DNA of 33,288 bases. It comes from Methylobacterium sp. E-005 (lineage in GTDB: Bacteria > Pseudomonadota > Alphaproteobacteria > Rhizobiales > Beijerinckiaceae). A program made the translations under genes and the position numbers. This document shows positions 15,373 through 27,550 of this stretch, in pieces (positions within the stretch are counted from its first letter, which is position 1; the number at the start of each line of letters is the position of its first letter). The stretch lies in the NCBI RefSeq assembly GCF_022829725.1, contig NZ_JAKSYG010000017.1:1-33288 (forward strand), given 5' to 3'. Under the pieces are notes generated by a model that was not told where the DNA came from, did not search any database, and worked only from the letters and a program-made list of their open reading frames with translations.

Positions 15373-17430
15373 TCAGGCCGCCCGCACGCGGTCCAGGAAC
15401 CCCGCCACGGCCTCGCGCAGGGCGCCCGCCTGCCGGGCGAGGTCGCCCGCCGCCTGCAGCACCTGGGCCGAGCCCTGGCTCGCCGTGCCGGCCGCCTCGC
15501 CCACGCCCGCCATGTGGCCCGAGACGCCGCGGGTGTCCTGCGCGGTCTGGGCCGTGGTCCGGGCGATCTCGGCGGTGGCCGCGCCCTGCTCCTCGACCAT
15601 GGCGGCGATCTCGGCACCGATCCGGGCGAGGTTGCGGATCACCCCGGTGATGCCGCCGATCGACCGGACCGAGGCCTCCGTGGAGCCGGTGATCTCCGCG
15701 ACCTTGGCGCCGATCTCCCCGGTCGCCCGGGCGGTCTGATCGGCCAGCGCCTTGACCTCGGCGGCGACCACCGCGAAGCCCCGGCCCGCCTCGCCGGCCC
15801 GGGCCGCCTCGATCGTGGCGTTGAGCGCCAGCAGGTTGGTCTGCCCGGCGATCTGCGAGATCATCGCGACGATCTCCCCGATGCTGCCGGCGGCCTGCGC
15901 GAGGCGCCGGATCTCCCCCGCCATGCCGTCGGCGTCCCGGGTCGCGGCGGCCGCGAGATCGGCCGAGGACCCGACCTGCACGCCGATCTCCCGCACCGAG
16001 GCGGTGAGCTCCTCCGTGGCCGCCGCCACCGTGTCGGCCGAGCGCGCGGCCGAATCGGCGGAGGCCGCCACCGCCCGGCCGAGGTCGGTCGTGTCCTGGG
16101 CGGCCCGGGCCATGCCGTGCGCGGAGGATTCCAGCTGGGCGGCCGCTGCCGAGACCGCCTCGACGATGCCGCCGACCTGGCGCTGGAAACTGTCGGCGAG
16201 GCCGAGCGCGGCCGCGCGCTGGGCCACGGCGTTCTCGGCGGCGAGCCGCTCCTGCGCGGCCCGTGCCGCGCGGCGCTCGGCGACGCTGTCGCGGAACGCC
16301 CCGGCGGCTGCGGCGATCGCCCGGACCTCGCGCGGGCCGCCCGACGGGATCGCCAGATCGGCCACCTCGTCCGTCTCCTCATCCCGGCCGATCGCCGTCA
16401 GCACCGCGGCCATCCGGCTGAGCGGCCGGGCGATCGCCGTGCCGAGCCAGACCGCGAGGCCGACCGAGAGGGCGAACAGGGCCAAGCCCCCCGCGCCCCA
16501 CAGGGTCAGCATCCGGTCGGCCCGGGCGCGCACGGCGCCGGCGGCGGCCACGAGATCGGCGGTCAGCCGGTCCTCCACGCCCTTCAGGGCGTCGATGCGC
16601 TGCGTGGCGAGGCGGAACCAGGCCGGCGCGTCGCGGAACGCGAGCGGCGTGCCGGGGATCGTCTCCTGGGCGGCCTGGCGCAGGCGCGCCACGTCGCGGG
16701 CCGGCTCCGTCGCCTCCGCGGCGTCGAGCAGGGCGGCCTGGGGCGGCTCGGCCCCGGCCCGGAACAGGCCGGCATAGGTCGCCTGCTCGGCCGAGAGGGT
16801 GACGAGCCGGCGCGCGGCCGGAAGATCCAGGCTGCCCGACGCGAAGGCCGCCGCGGCCGCCGCCCGCTCCTGGCCGGCGGCCTCCTTGAGCGCCAGGAAG
16901 GCCGCGTAGGCACTCGCCCGGGCGGCGAGGCCGGCCTCGTCGATCACCCCGCCCATCGCCCGCACGAGGCCGAGCCCCTCGCCGATCAGGCCGGTGTAGA
17001 AGCGCGCCGCCTCGGGCGCGCTCGGCGTCAGGGCGTCCACCGCCCGGCGCTGGGCCGCGAGTCCCGCCAGCGCCTGCGTGAAGCCCGCCCCGCGGGCCGC
17101 GAAGGCCGGCCCGAAGCCCGTGGCGGCCGTCATGGCCTCCGGCAGCCCCGCCAGCGCCGCGTCGGTGCGCCCGCGCTGGGCGGCGAGTTCCGGCCCGAAC
17201 TGCGCGCCCTTCGCGCCCAGGAACAGGCTGGAGGCGCCGCGCTCGCGCTGGGCCTCGTGCACGAAGGCGCTGATCCGCGAGGCGAGGCCGACGAGGCTCT
17301 CGACCCGGTCCATCTCGGCGCGGCGCGCCCACTGGTCGGAGACGGCCAGACCCGCCGCCCCCGCGAAGGCGAGGCAGGGGGCGAGCGCCACCGCCAGGAT
17401 GCGGGCGCGGAGCGAGGACAGGAGAGGCAT
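15373..17430 (-). CDS. Methyl-accepting chemotaxis protein with NIT sensor domain
   Basis: A 685-residue chemoreceptor. An N-terminal membrane segment (about 8-29) is followed by a periplasmic NIT domain. Its first helix carries [15 protein letters not shown], then [12 protein letters not shown], the pattern of nitrate/nitrite-sensing domains. A second membrane segment lies at about 306-328, then HAMP, then the cytoplasmic signalling hairpin with tip [24 protein letters not shown] domains bind nitrate or nitrite in characterised members. The coding sequence ends 106 bases from the convergent kinase gene. No che genes adjoin, so it is an orphan receptor. Ligand identity is inference. Confidence 0.92.
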   Translation of the reverse strand: MPLLSSLRARILAVALAPCLAFAGAAGLAVSDQWARRAEMDRVESLVGLASRISAFVHEAQRERGASSLFLGAKGAQFGPELAAQRGRTDAALAGLPEAMTAATGFGPAFAARGAGFTQALAGLAAQRRAVDALTPSAPEAARFYTGLIGEGLGLVRAMGGVIDEAGLAARASAYAAFLALKEAAGQERAAAAAAFASGSLDLPAARRLVTLSAEQATYAGLFRAGAEPPQAALLDAAEATEPARDVARLRQAAQETIPGTPLAFRDAPAWFRLATQRIDALKGVEDRLTADLVAAAGAVRARADRMLTLWGAGGLALFALSVGLAVWLGTAIARPLSRMAAVLTAIGRDEETDEVADLAIPSGGPREVRAIAAAAGAFRDSVAERRAARAAQERLAAENAVAQRAAALGLADSFQRQVGGIVEAVSAAAAQLESSAHGMARAAQDTTDLGRAVAASADSAARSADTVAAATEELTASVREIGVQVGSSADLAAAATRDADGMAGEIRRLAQAAGSIGEIVAMISQIAGQTNLLALNATIEAARAGEAGRGFAVVAAEVKALADQTARATGEIGAKVAEITGSTEASVRSIGGITGVIRNLARIGAEIAAMVEEQGAATAEIARTTAQTAQDTRGVSGHMAGVGEAAGTASQGSAQVLQAAGDLARQAGALREAVAGFLDRVRAA

Positions 17431-17531
17431 CGGAAGATCTGGGACTGTTCGGCAGAAGACGGTTTACCATTCCGCCAAGTTCTGAACATCCGGTTATGAG
17501 CCGCCGCCTCGATTCGACCAGATCTGCTGGA

Positions 17532-17891
17532 TCATGCGGCGTTCTGGACGGGATCTGCCTGTCCGGTGTGCAGATCACCCCAGATCTTCAGGGCGCGGAT
17601 GACAGGTTCCAGGGACCGTCCGCGCTCGGTCAAGCTGTATTCCACCTTCGGCGGGACCTGCGCGTAGACCGTCCGCGTGATCAGGCCGTCCGCCTCCATC
17701 TCGCGCAACTGATTCGTGAGCATGCGCTGCGTCACGCTGGCGAGCCGCCGCCGGATCTCGCTGAACCGCAGCGTCCCCTCCAGCAGGTGATACAGGATCA
17801 CGCCCTTCCACTTGCCATCGATGAGCCGGAGGGTCGCCTCGACGGCGCAGCCGGGGCTGCAGGCCCCTGTGTGGCGACGGGTGCGGGGCAT
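17532..17891 (-). CDS. HxlR-family transcriptional regulator, possibly redox sensing
   Basis: A 119-residue winged-helix regulator (HxlR/DUF24). The core runs from IDGKWKGVILYHLLEG to FSEIRRRLASVTQRMLTNQLREME, with the wing VPPKVEYSLTERG. Two N-terminal cysteines, Cys11 and Cys15, lie where YodB and QorR-type members keep a redox-active Cys, so thiol-based sensing of quinones or electrophiles is plausible. A GGAGA site precedes the ATG. It is divergent from the quinone-oxidoreductase-like gene at 18002, its likely target, across a 110-base shared promoter region. Confidence 0.9.
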   Translation of the reverse strand: MPRTRRHTGACSPGCAVEATLRLIDGKWKGVILYHLLEGTLRFSEIRRRLASVTQRMLTNQLREMEADGLITRTVYAQVPPKVEYSLTERGRSLEPVIRALKIWGDLHTGQADPVQNAA

Positions 17892-18001
17892 GGGGCTGTC
17901 TCCGACGGTATCATTTCCGGCACTATCGGCGTTTTATGTGCGTACTTGCGGCCCGTGAAGGTGGGCGGCATCTCCTGCGGCAACAACCCGAGGAGATCAC
18001 C
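17892..18001. promoter_or_regulatory. Shared divergent promoter region
   Basis: 110 bases between the HxlR regulator and the MDR enzyme. It should hold both promoters and the operator. No clean long dyad was found. The plus-strand ribosome site GAGGAG lies just before the enzyme's ATG. Confidence 0.5.
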
Positions 18002-19021
18002 ATGCGCGCCGTCGGATACCGCAAGTCCCTGCCGATCACCGATCCCGAAGCCCTGGTCGATTGCGAGCTGCCCCAGCCTGAGCCGGGCCCGCGCGACCTG
18101 CTGGTGAAGGTCGCGGCGGTCTCGGTGAACCCGGTCGACACCAAGGTCCGGCGCCGGGCCGAGCCGGAGGCGGGCGGCGTCAAGGTGCTGGGCTGGGACG
18201 CGGCCGGGACCGTCGCCGGCGTGGGCGCGGAGGTTCAGGGCTTTTCCGTGGGCGACGCGGTGTTCTACGCGGGCGACCTGACCCGGCCGGGCACGAACGC
18301 CGAATACCATTGCGTCGATGCCCGCATCGTCGGGCACAAGCCGAAGAGCCTCGACTGGGCGCAGGCCGCCGCCCTGCCGCTCACCGCGATCACCGCCTGG
18401 GAGACCCTGTTCGACCGGCTCGACGTGGGCAAGCCGGTGCCGGGCGCGGCCCCGGCGCTGCTGATCGTCGGCGGGGCGGGCGGCGTCGGCTCGGTGGCGA
18501 TCCAGCTCGCCCGGGCGCTCACCGACCTCACGGTGATCGCCACCGCGTCGCGGCCCGAGACCGCGCACTGGTGCCGGGATCTCGGCGCCCACCACGTGGT
18601 CGACCATGCCAAGCCCCTGGCGGCCGAGGTGGCTGCCCTCGGCCTCGGCGCGCCGGGCCTCGTCTTCTCCACCACCAACACCGACGCCCATCTCGGGGAG
18701 ATCGTGGAGCTGATCGCCCCGCAGGGCCGCCTCGCCCTGATCGACGATCCGGAGCAGCTCGATGTCGGGCTCCTCAAGCGCAAGAGCCTGTCGCTGCACT
18801 GGGAGTTCATGTTCACCCGCTCGATGTTCGCCACCGCCGACATCGCCGCCCAGGGCGCGCTCCTCGACGAGGTCGCACGCTTGGTTGATTCCGGGCGCCT
18901 GCGCACCACCCTGGGGGAGCATTACGGGCGGATCGACGCCGCCAACCTGACGCGCGCCCACGCGCTGATCGAGAGCGGGCGCGCCAAGGGCAAGATCGTG
19001 CTCGAAGGTTTTGCCGAGTGA
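18002..19021 (+). CDS. Zinc-type alcohol dehydrogenase-like MDR / quinone oxidoreductase family
   Basis: A 339-residue medium-chain dehydrogenase/reductase. The N-terminal GroES-like domain (about 1-125) includes VSVNPVDTKVR and VLGWDAAGTV. The Rossmann domain has the NADPH-binding GGAGGVGSVAIQLA (about residues 160-173). The cysteine ligands of classical zinc alcohol dehydrogenases are absent, so it fits the zinc-independent YogA/quinone-oxidoreductase group. GAGGAG lies before the ATG. It is probably a soluble NADPH-dependent reductase for quinones or enones. The divergent HxlR regulator and the cupin 10 bases downstream suggest an inducible detoxification unit. Confidence 0.9.
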   Translation: MRAVGYRKSLPITDPEALVDCELPQPEPGPRDLLVKVAAVSVNPVDTKVRRRAEPEAGGVKVLGWDAAGTVAGVGAEVQGFSVGDAVFYAGDLTRPGTNAEYHCVDARIVGHKPKSLDWAQAAALPLTAITAWETLFDRLDVGKPVPGAAPALLIVGGAGGVGSVAIQLARALTDLTVIATASRPETAHWCRDLGAHHVVDHAKPLAAEVAALGLGAPGLVFSTTNTDAHLGEIVELIAPQGRLALIDDPEQLDVGLLKRKSLSLHWEFMFTRSMFATADIAAQGALLDEVARLVDSGRLRTTLGEHYGRIDAANLTRAHALIESGRAKGKIVLEGFAE

Positions 19022-19031
19022 GGAGGACGGG

Positions 19032-19457
19032 ATGGCGGATGCGGCGGGGACCGGCCTCTTCGACGTGGCGGCGCTGGCGGCGGCTCTGCCCGACAGCGCC
19101 CAGACGCTCCTGGTCGACACCTACCTGACCGACCGGGAGGCGGCGAGCGCCCGGGTGTTCCGGGTCTACCGGCCGACCCCGCCGCACTATCACGCCACCT
19201 GCGACGAGTACCTCTACTGCCTGTCGGGCCGGGGCCGGGTCTGGCTGGGCGATCCGGCCGCCGAGACGGCGTTCGGCCCCGGCCAGCTCCTGGTCTTCGA
19301 AAAGGGCACGATCCACGCGATGCCGGCGCTCGAGCCCGGGGAGCCGGTGGTGTTCCTGTCGATCGACACGCCCCGCCGGGCGCCGACCGACATCATCTTC
19401 GTGAACCCCGAGGACGGCACCCCCGCCACCTTCATGGCGCGCAACGCGGAGGGGTGA
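19032..19457 (+). CDS. Cupin-domain protein
   Basis: A 141-residue single-domain cupin. Metal ligands appear in PPHYHATCDEYLY (two His and a Glu) and KGTIHAMPALE (His), matching cupin motifs 1 and 2. AGGAGG lies just before the ATG and overlaps the end of the upstream MDR gene, so the two are co-transcribed. Cupins of this size are metal-dependent dioxygenases, isomerases or binding proteins. The substrate is unknown. Confidence 0.85.
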   Translation: MADAAGTGLFDVAALAAALPDSAQTLLVDTYLTDREAASARVFRVYRPTPPHYHATCDEYLYCLSGRGRVWLGDPAAETAFGPGQLLVFEKGTIHAMPALEPGEPVVFLSIDTPRRAPTDIIFVNPEDGTPATFMARNAEG

Positions 19458-19691
19458 GGGGCAGCACCCACAAGGGACCGGCCGGTCACCACGCCGGGGG
19501 TAAGCCAAAAGCCTGATGCGCCGTGCGCCCGCCCTCCCACCAGGAGAGAGGAATAGATGCGAGACCGCTCGAGCCTAATCTCCGACCGAGCCACGTAAAT
19601 CCGCAAGCTCGTGCAGGAGATTGTTCAGGTGGGCTGGCAAGGCGTGCTCCAGAGCTGATGCAAGGCCGTGCTCTCAACCGCTTGCCAGGGC
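19458..19691. other. Edge of lower-GC insertion
   Basis: Composition falls from about 70% GC toward the mid-50s here. I see no gene, RNA or clear direct repeat marking an insertion end. Confidence 0.4.
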
Positions 19692-20615
19692 TCAGGTGCT
19701 GCTGCGCTTGCGACTTTTTACAAAATTCACGCGGTCGCCTTTGCTCAAGATGTGCTTTGCCCCGTCAAGGCCCTTCTTATGAGGTCCAGCCCAGACAAGG
19801 TAATATAAGTGGCCGCCCTGAGTATTTCGGATAAGACGTCCGGGTGAGACGTGGCCGAATATATGCTTCAAACGGTCACGATACCATTCGAGTAGGCGAA
19901 GGCCTGAGTCGGCGAGCTTTAGGGTCTCGGCGCCGAACAGCCCATCTCGCTCCTCGTAGGCGTGATCCCACCAGTCCGGCGACCCAAAGAAGTTGTCGAG
20001 TGTCGCACGCTAATTTTCGCGTATGTCACCGCTTCGGACGAGAAAACGCTGTATCGCCATTCCGAGTGGGAAGTTGACGAATACCTCGATAGCCCCAGTC
20101 TTTGCTAGTGCTTCCAAAGTCGACCAAGGGATGTGCATTCCGAACGGATCGACGAAAATGACTGCTCTATAGTGCTTCCAGTCAATGCCACTATCGAGAA
20201 TGGCTTGAAGTTCGGTGGCTGCGTCTCCTGGGCGCACGACGATACGTCGGCTGTCGCCGTACTCCTCCTTGAGCGCCTCCAGCTCAGCGACGCGTTCCGG
20301 ATTGCGCTCGATGAAGACGTACCGTGTAAATGGGTTTTCGATGTCGAGAGCGACCCGAGGAGAGCCCTTGAGATACGCGACCGCCTCGGCATCCGTCTCT
20401 GGCTCAGAGTCGAACAAGCCAATCTCTGGTGCCGCCTTCGCCTTGGTTCGGACCTTGGACCGGCCGGGGCCAGCGAATGCGTCAACGTAAATGGTGCCTT
20501 TGCACCACCATCCCTGATTCTTGAGCACCTTCGTATAAAATCCGAGGTACTCGCCCAGCGCGTCTAGTTTTTCCTTAGCCCAAGGGCCGACACCATCCTT
20601 GGGCTTCTTGCTCAT
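19692..20615 (-). pseudogene. tcmP: Three-Cys-motif partner protein TcmP, interrupted by amber codon
   Basis: The frame starts MSKKPKDGVG and reads 201 codons to a TAG at 20010-20012. Translation of the same frame then continues for 105 residues (RATLDNFFGS.. to ..VKSRKRSST, TGA at 19692-19694). The downstream part contains WYRDRLKHIFGH and GGHLYYLVWAGPHKKGL, the C-terminal pattern of TcmP proteins, so a 307-residue gene has been split by one nonsense change. The N-terminal half has VDAFAGPGRS, resembling a SAM-methyltransferase nucleotide site, and VIFVDPFG. TcmP families occur beside DUF5131 three-Cys proteins, as here with 12 bases between the genes; their function is unknown. A sequencing error or a still-functional shorter protein is possible. 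Confidence 0.85.
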
Positions 20616-20627
20616 GCGCCTGCAAAC

Positions 20628-21377
20628 TCATGCGACGGCAAACTTGGATCGCCGCGGTGTGACAGGAAACTCGCTCCACTCGCGTCCGTCTAGGCTACGT
20701 CCCCCCGATTTTGGGCGAAATCCACCCCATTGCTTGAAGAAGAACGCCACGCCAGCTGTGACGCATTGGTCTCGGACTTCCCGGACCCACTCAGGGTGCA
20801 TTGGTCTGGCCCGAGGTCCGCTCTCACCGCCCACAATCACCCAATCGATCCCTTCGAGATCGAGCTTGCCAACAGGGCCGATCAAAGGTTCGACAGAGAG
20901 GAAGCGGGTGCCGGCTGGAGATTGCTGTAGGTGACGGATTCGCGAGATCCTGGCGCTATCTTCGATTGATACGCCGCACCAGATGTGCACCGGGCCGCGG
21001 CTCCCGCCGTATCGCTGGCGAAGGAAGTCCCGCATGAGGGATGAGCGTTTCGTCAGCACTTGAAACGTGTGCCAATCCGCCTGCTCCATCGTCTCAAACA
21101 CGTGACCGACGAACGCCTTGGGCACGTCCTTGTGGAACAGGTCTGACATGGAGTTAACGAAGATCATACGAGGCTCGCGCCACGCCAGCGGTTGCTGTAG
21201 CCGAGCCGGGCGCAGGGTTAGGTCGAAACCCGTTTCGAATGGGTGTCCTGGTACGCTACGAAACCGCTCCGAGAAGCGTTCGGCGTAGCAGTTGTCGCAG
21301 CCGGGGCTGATCTTGGTGCAGCCCGTCACCGGGTTCCAAGTCGCGTCGGTCCACTCGATGGCAGTAACGTCGGCCAT
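20628..21377 (-). CDS. DUF5131 (phage Gp37/Gp68-like) three-Cys-motif protein
   Basis: A 249-residue protein with the N-terminal motif TGCTKISPGCDNCYAE (Cys20, Cys27, Cys30; CX6CX2C). The spacing suggests an iron-sulfur cluster of a radical-SAM-like enzyme. It continues with FVNSMSDLFH, VLTKRS, WCGVSIED, RFLSVEPL and VIVGGESG, all typical of DUF5131. FFKQWGG closes the core. It lies upstream of, and in operon with, the TcmP gene. The pair is common in phages and mobile regions, and the local GC is lower than that of the neighbours. The function has not been established as far as I know; base or nucleotide modification is a guess. Confidence 0.92.
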   Translation of the reverse strand: MADVTAIEWTDATWNPVTGCTKISPGCDNCYAERFSERFRSVPGHPFETGFDLTLRPARLQQPLAWREPRMIFVNSMSDLFHKDVPKAFVGHVFETMEQADWHTFQVLTKRSSLMRDFLRQRYGGSRGPVHIWCGVSIEDSARISRIRHLQQSPAGTRFLSVEPLIGPVGKLDLEGIDWVIVGGESGPRARPMHPEWVREVRDQCVTAGVAFFFKQWGGFRPKSGGRSLDGREWSEFPVTPRRSKFAVA

Positions 21378-21562
21378 GGTCGCATCCCTATCACTCGTAG
21401 AGTCAAGGCGCGAGATGGTTGCCGCCGTACGCGTTTCGTTCTAGCAACGGCGGCGCATGACGGGCCTGCGTCCCGCCGGCCGCATCTTGCCGTGGGCCCC
21501 CTCGGGCTCGACATGAGCCGGAGCGGCGGCTGGCCCGCGCGCGAATCCGTCCGACTTCGTCG
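21378..21562. promoter_or_regulatory. Intergenic region before uvrA
   Basis: This divergent spacer should carry the promoters of the DUF5131 gene and uvrA. I looked for an alphaproteobacterial LexA box (GTTC-N7-GTTC or GAAC-N7-GAAC) and found only a single half-site near 21439. The lower-GC segment ends here. Confidence 0.35.
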
Positions 21563-24699
<3,137 letters not shown>

Positions 24700-24700
<1 letters not shown>

Positions 24701-24732
24701 TCGGCACCCGGCAATTTTTGCCGGGTGCCGAC
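24700..24732 (+). terminator. 14-bp perfect hairpin at uvrA end
   Basis: The stem GTCGGCACCCGGCA pairs exactly with TGCCGGGTGCCGAC around ATTTT, starting at the last base of the uvrA stop. The T-run lies in the loop rather than after the stem, so this may protect the mRNA 3' end or terminate weakly. Confidence 0.65.
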
Positions 24733-25202
24733 CGGGATCGACCCCGGCGGGGGCTGATTCGCGCCGTCGTCGCGCGCGCCGGACCCATCGCAGGACCGTC
24801 CGGACCCCGTTTTGAGGCCTGTCCGTGCCGATGCGCGCGGGCCGGCCCCCTGCCCGATCCTCCGCCCGGGCTTGCCGGATTCTCCCAGGATCTGCGGCGA
24901 CAACAGCTTGACCGTTCAACGATATTTTGCCGGACCCGCCGTCCGGACGCCCGCCTGTGGACAGTGTTGCATCGCCGCAAAAATGCGGCTTTTGGGCAAC
25001 GGTTGGGCCGGTTCTGGCAATTCGGCGAGCATTCCACTGTCTTTCCGAGGGTCTCTGTAGAATAGTCGCAGACGTTGAGACGGGCAGGCTCCGTGGGGGC
25101 GCTCGACACATCCGAAGCCGGCAGCCGCGATGGGCGAGCAGACCGGCAGGGAAGTGCCGAATGCGGGACGGACGCCTTGGGACCTTGGGAAGGAATGAGA
25201 AA
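24733..25202. promoter_or_regulatory. Long leader/promoter region of outer membrane protein gene
   Basis: 470 bases without a recognisable gene. A small hairpin GCCGCA-AAAA-TGCGGC followed by TTTT (24974-24993) resembles a terminator or attenuator. TTGACCGTTCAA near 24909 contains a TTGA..TCAA dyad. The frame of the downstream gene is open across part of this, but its product is not secretion-like before MMKHWLAAG. Confidence 0.45.
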
Positions 25203-26183
25203 ATGATGAAGCACTGGCTCGCGGCCGGCACGGTCGCGCTCACGGTCGGCATGACCTCGACGATCGCGCAGGCGCAGACCACGACGGTGCCGGGCGAGCA
25301 GGTCGGCCTCGCGGTCGGCGCGCCGCTGCCGGAGGGCATCTACGCCATCAACACGTTCACCTACCGCCGCACCGACGGCCGGAACGATCCCGACACGGCC
25401 GTCAACATCCCGGTCCTCGTGTGGTCGACCCCGTTCGTGCCGTTCGGCGGCCGCGTCGAGCTGCTCGTGGCGCCCCCGACCGTGTTCGCCTTCACCCGCA
25501 ACCCGGCGGGCGTGCGCAACAAGGACATCTCGATCAACGTCGGCACCTTCGTCGGCGGCATCTGGGCCTTCGATCTCGGCAGCAACTTCGGCGTCAGCTT
25601 GCTCGGCGGCGTGTACCTGAACGACCTCAACGGCGACCGCGGCTCGATCATCACGGCGAGCGGCGCGACGGCCACCCCGGTCCTGCCGCAGCTCTCCTCC
25701 AACACCTACCGCTTCGGCGTTGCCGGCAGCTACACCGGTGACGGCTGGAACATCACCGGCAACCTGACCGCCAACATCTACGACTCGCCCGGCCGCTTCC
25801 CCGGCCAGGTCGGCGCCGCCATCGGCCCGCTCAACCTCTCGAACGCCCTGAACTTCGACATCACCGCGACGAAGAAGTTCGGCAATTTCGAGATCGGCCC
25901 GGTCGCCTACGGCACCTACAACTTCGACATCAGCCAGTTCAGCGCGGCGGCCGGAAACCGCGGCCGGTTCGCCATCGGCGGTCTCGTCGGCTACGACTTC
26001 AAGATCTTCACCGTCCAGGCCTACGTCGCCCGCGACGTCGTGACCGGCGCGCAGTACACCAACGCGTTCGGCCGCACCCGCAGCGACTACTCCACGGACG
26101 GCTGGATCCGCTTCATCGTCCCGCTCTACTCGCCGGCCCCGGCTGCCTCGCCGATCCCGGCGCCGCTGGTCCGCAAGTACTGA
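25203..26183 (+). CDS. SphA/MetA-like outer membrane protein
   Basis: A 326-residue exported protein. The signal peptide MMKHWLAAGTVALTVGM..AQAQ is cut after AQA (about residue 23). The mature part alternates hydrophobic and polar residues in beta strands, with VGAPLPEGIYAIN, GVSLLGGVY and FAIGGLVGYDF. It resembles the SphA/phenol-degradation outer membrane family. A strong AAGGAATGAG site precedes the ATG. It is probably a beta-barrel channel for small, possibly hydrophobic solutes. Codon use is strongly biased, suggesting high expression. A strong intrinsic terminator follows at 26235. Confidence 0.85.
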   Translation: MMKHWLAAGTVALTVGMTSTIAQAQTTTVPGEQVGLAVGAPLPEGIYAINTFTYRRTDGRNDPDTAVNIPVLVWSTPFVPFGGRVELLVAPPTVFAFTRNPAGVRNKDISINVGTFVGGIWAFDLGSNFGVSLLGGVYLNDLNGDRGSIITASGATATPVLPQLSSNTYRFGVAGSYTGDGWNITGNLTANIYDSPGRFPGQVGAAIGPLNLSNALNFDITATKKFGNFEIGPVAYGTYNFDISQFSAAAGNRGRFAIGGLVGYDFKIFTVQAYVARDVVTGAQYTNAFGRTRSDYSTDGWIRFIVPLYSPAPAASPIPAPLVRKY

Positions 26184-26234
26184 AACGCGTGAAACCCGGT
26201 CCCCGCCGCGCGGCGGGACCCGGACACCCGCGAT

Positions 26235-26273
26235 GGACCGCCCGGCCCCGGCCGGGCGGTCCTCTTCGTTTTC
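26235..26273 (+). terminator. Intrinsic terminator
   Basis: GGACCGCCCGGCC and GGCCGGGCGGTCC form a strong hairpin, followed by TCTTCGTTTTC. This is a typical intrinsic terminator for the outer membrane protein gene. Confidence 0.85.
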
Positions 26274-26406
26274 AGCCCTGCGGCAATGGTGTGCGGGCGG
26301 CCCCGCATGGGTGTCGCGCGCCGCGCGGACATCCTATCTTGTCTCCTTTCGGGCATCCGGCTCCGGCCTGGGTGCGGACGCGCGCAAGGACTCGCGAAGG
26401 ACTCTC

Positions 26407-27381
26407 ATGGCGACGCAGGGCGAGTGGAAGATCCCCGCGCAGGCCCAGCCGCGGCCCGCGGATTACGGCTACGATCTCGACCGGGCGCTCTCGGCGGTGC
26501 TGGCCCTGTCGGCGCGGGTGCCCGACGGCGCCTTCACGGCCGAGCCGCTGGGCACCGAGCGCGCCGGCAACGGCGTGGTGATCCGCGAGGACGGCCTCGT
26601 GCTGACCATCGGCTACCTCGTCACCGAGGCCGAGAGCGTCTGGCTCACCACCCGGGACGGCCGCTCGGTGCCCGGCCACGTTCTCGGCTTCGACGCCGCC
26701 ACCGGTTTCGGCCTCGTCCAGGCGCTCGGCGACCTCGGCGTGCCGGCCCTGCCGCTCGGCCGCTCGGCCGGCTTGCGGACCGGTGATCGGGCGGTGCTGG
26801 CGGGGGCGGGCGGGCGCCAGCGCTGCGTCGCCGTCGAGGTGGTCGCCCGGCAGGAATTCGCGGGGTACTGGGAATACGTCCTGGACGAAGCCCTGTTCAC
26901 ATCCCCCGCGCATCCGCACTGGGGCGGCACCGCGCTGATCGGCCCCCAGGGCGAATTGCTCGGCATCGGCTCGCTGCAACTGCAGCAGGGCGGCTCGGGG
27001 AGCGCGCGCCCGATCAACATGGTGGTGCCCATCGACCTGCTGCCGCCGATCCTCGACGACCTCGCGACAAGCGGGCGGGCGAACCGGCCGCCGCGCCCCT
27101 GGCTCGGCCTCTACGCCACCGAGAGCGAGGAAGGCATCGTGGTGATGGGGCTGGCCGATGGCGGCCCGGCCGAGACCGGCGGGCTCCAGGCCGGCGACGT
27201 GATCGAGGTGGTGGCGGGCGAGCCCGTATCCGACCTCGCCGCCCTGTTCCGCAGCATCTGGGCGCTGGGCGAGGCGGGGGTGCGGGTGCCGCTCACCGTC
27301 CGACGCGACGGGCGCGGCGTGAAACTCGCCCTGGTCTCCGCCGACCGGGAGCGGTTCCTGCGCACGCCCTCGCTGCACTGA
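26407..27381 (+). CDS. S1C-type pseudoprotease with PDZ domain
   Basis: A 324-residue protein with a trypsin-like (HtrA/DegP) domain at about 25-215 and a PDZ domain at about 228-315 (PWLGLYA, GLQAGDVIEVVAGEPV). The family's catalytic residues are all replaced. The TNxHVV motif reads TIGYLV with Tyr70 at the His position, DxxTDLA reads DAATGFG with Gly100 at the Asp position, and GNSGGAL reads PHWGGTAL with Trp172 at the Ser position. It should not be an active protease. No signal peptide is present, so it is probably cytoplasmic. AAGGA lies before the ATG. A longer frame would overlap the terminator at 26235 and is rejected. It may bind peptides as a chaperone, adaptor or decoy. Confidence 0.88.
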   Translation: MATQGEWKIPAQAQPRPADYGYDLDRALSAVLALSARVPDGAFTAEPLGTERAGNGVVIREDGLVLTIGYLVTEAESVWLTTRDGRSVPGHVLGFDAATGFGLVQALGDLGVPALPLGRSAGLRTGDRAVLAGAGGRQRCVAVEVVARQEFAGYWEYVLDEALFTSPAHPHWGGTALIGPQGELLGIGSLQLQQGGSGSARPINMVVPIDLLPPILDDLATSGRANRPPRPWLGLYATESEEGIVVMGLADGGPAETGGLQAGDVIEVVAGEPVSDLAALFRSIWALGEAGVRVPLTVRRDGRGVKLALVSADRERFLRTPSLH

Positions 27382-27550
27382 GTTCCCGGAACCCTCGTCC
27401 GGGACAGCGCGACGGTCCGCGCCGCGTTGCCCGAATGCCGCCGCGAGCCTGTACCCGATACAACCTCTGGCTCAGCATCGGTTCAGGTGGCGGAACCGAA
27501 TCTCCCCCGACCGGCTGCCGATCCGCCGGAGGTAGTGAGGAGATCCCGTC

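Noticed and set aside
15514..17499. Plus-strand frame of 661 codons opposite the chemoreceptor
   Set aside because: It is an antisense shadow, low in hydrophobic residues and rich in Arg/Gly.
21378..21562. Possible LexA/SOS box before uvrA
   Set aside because: Only a single GTTC half-site near 21439 was found; no properly spaced second half.
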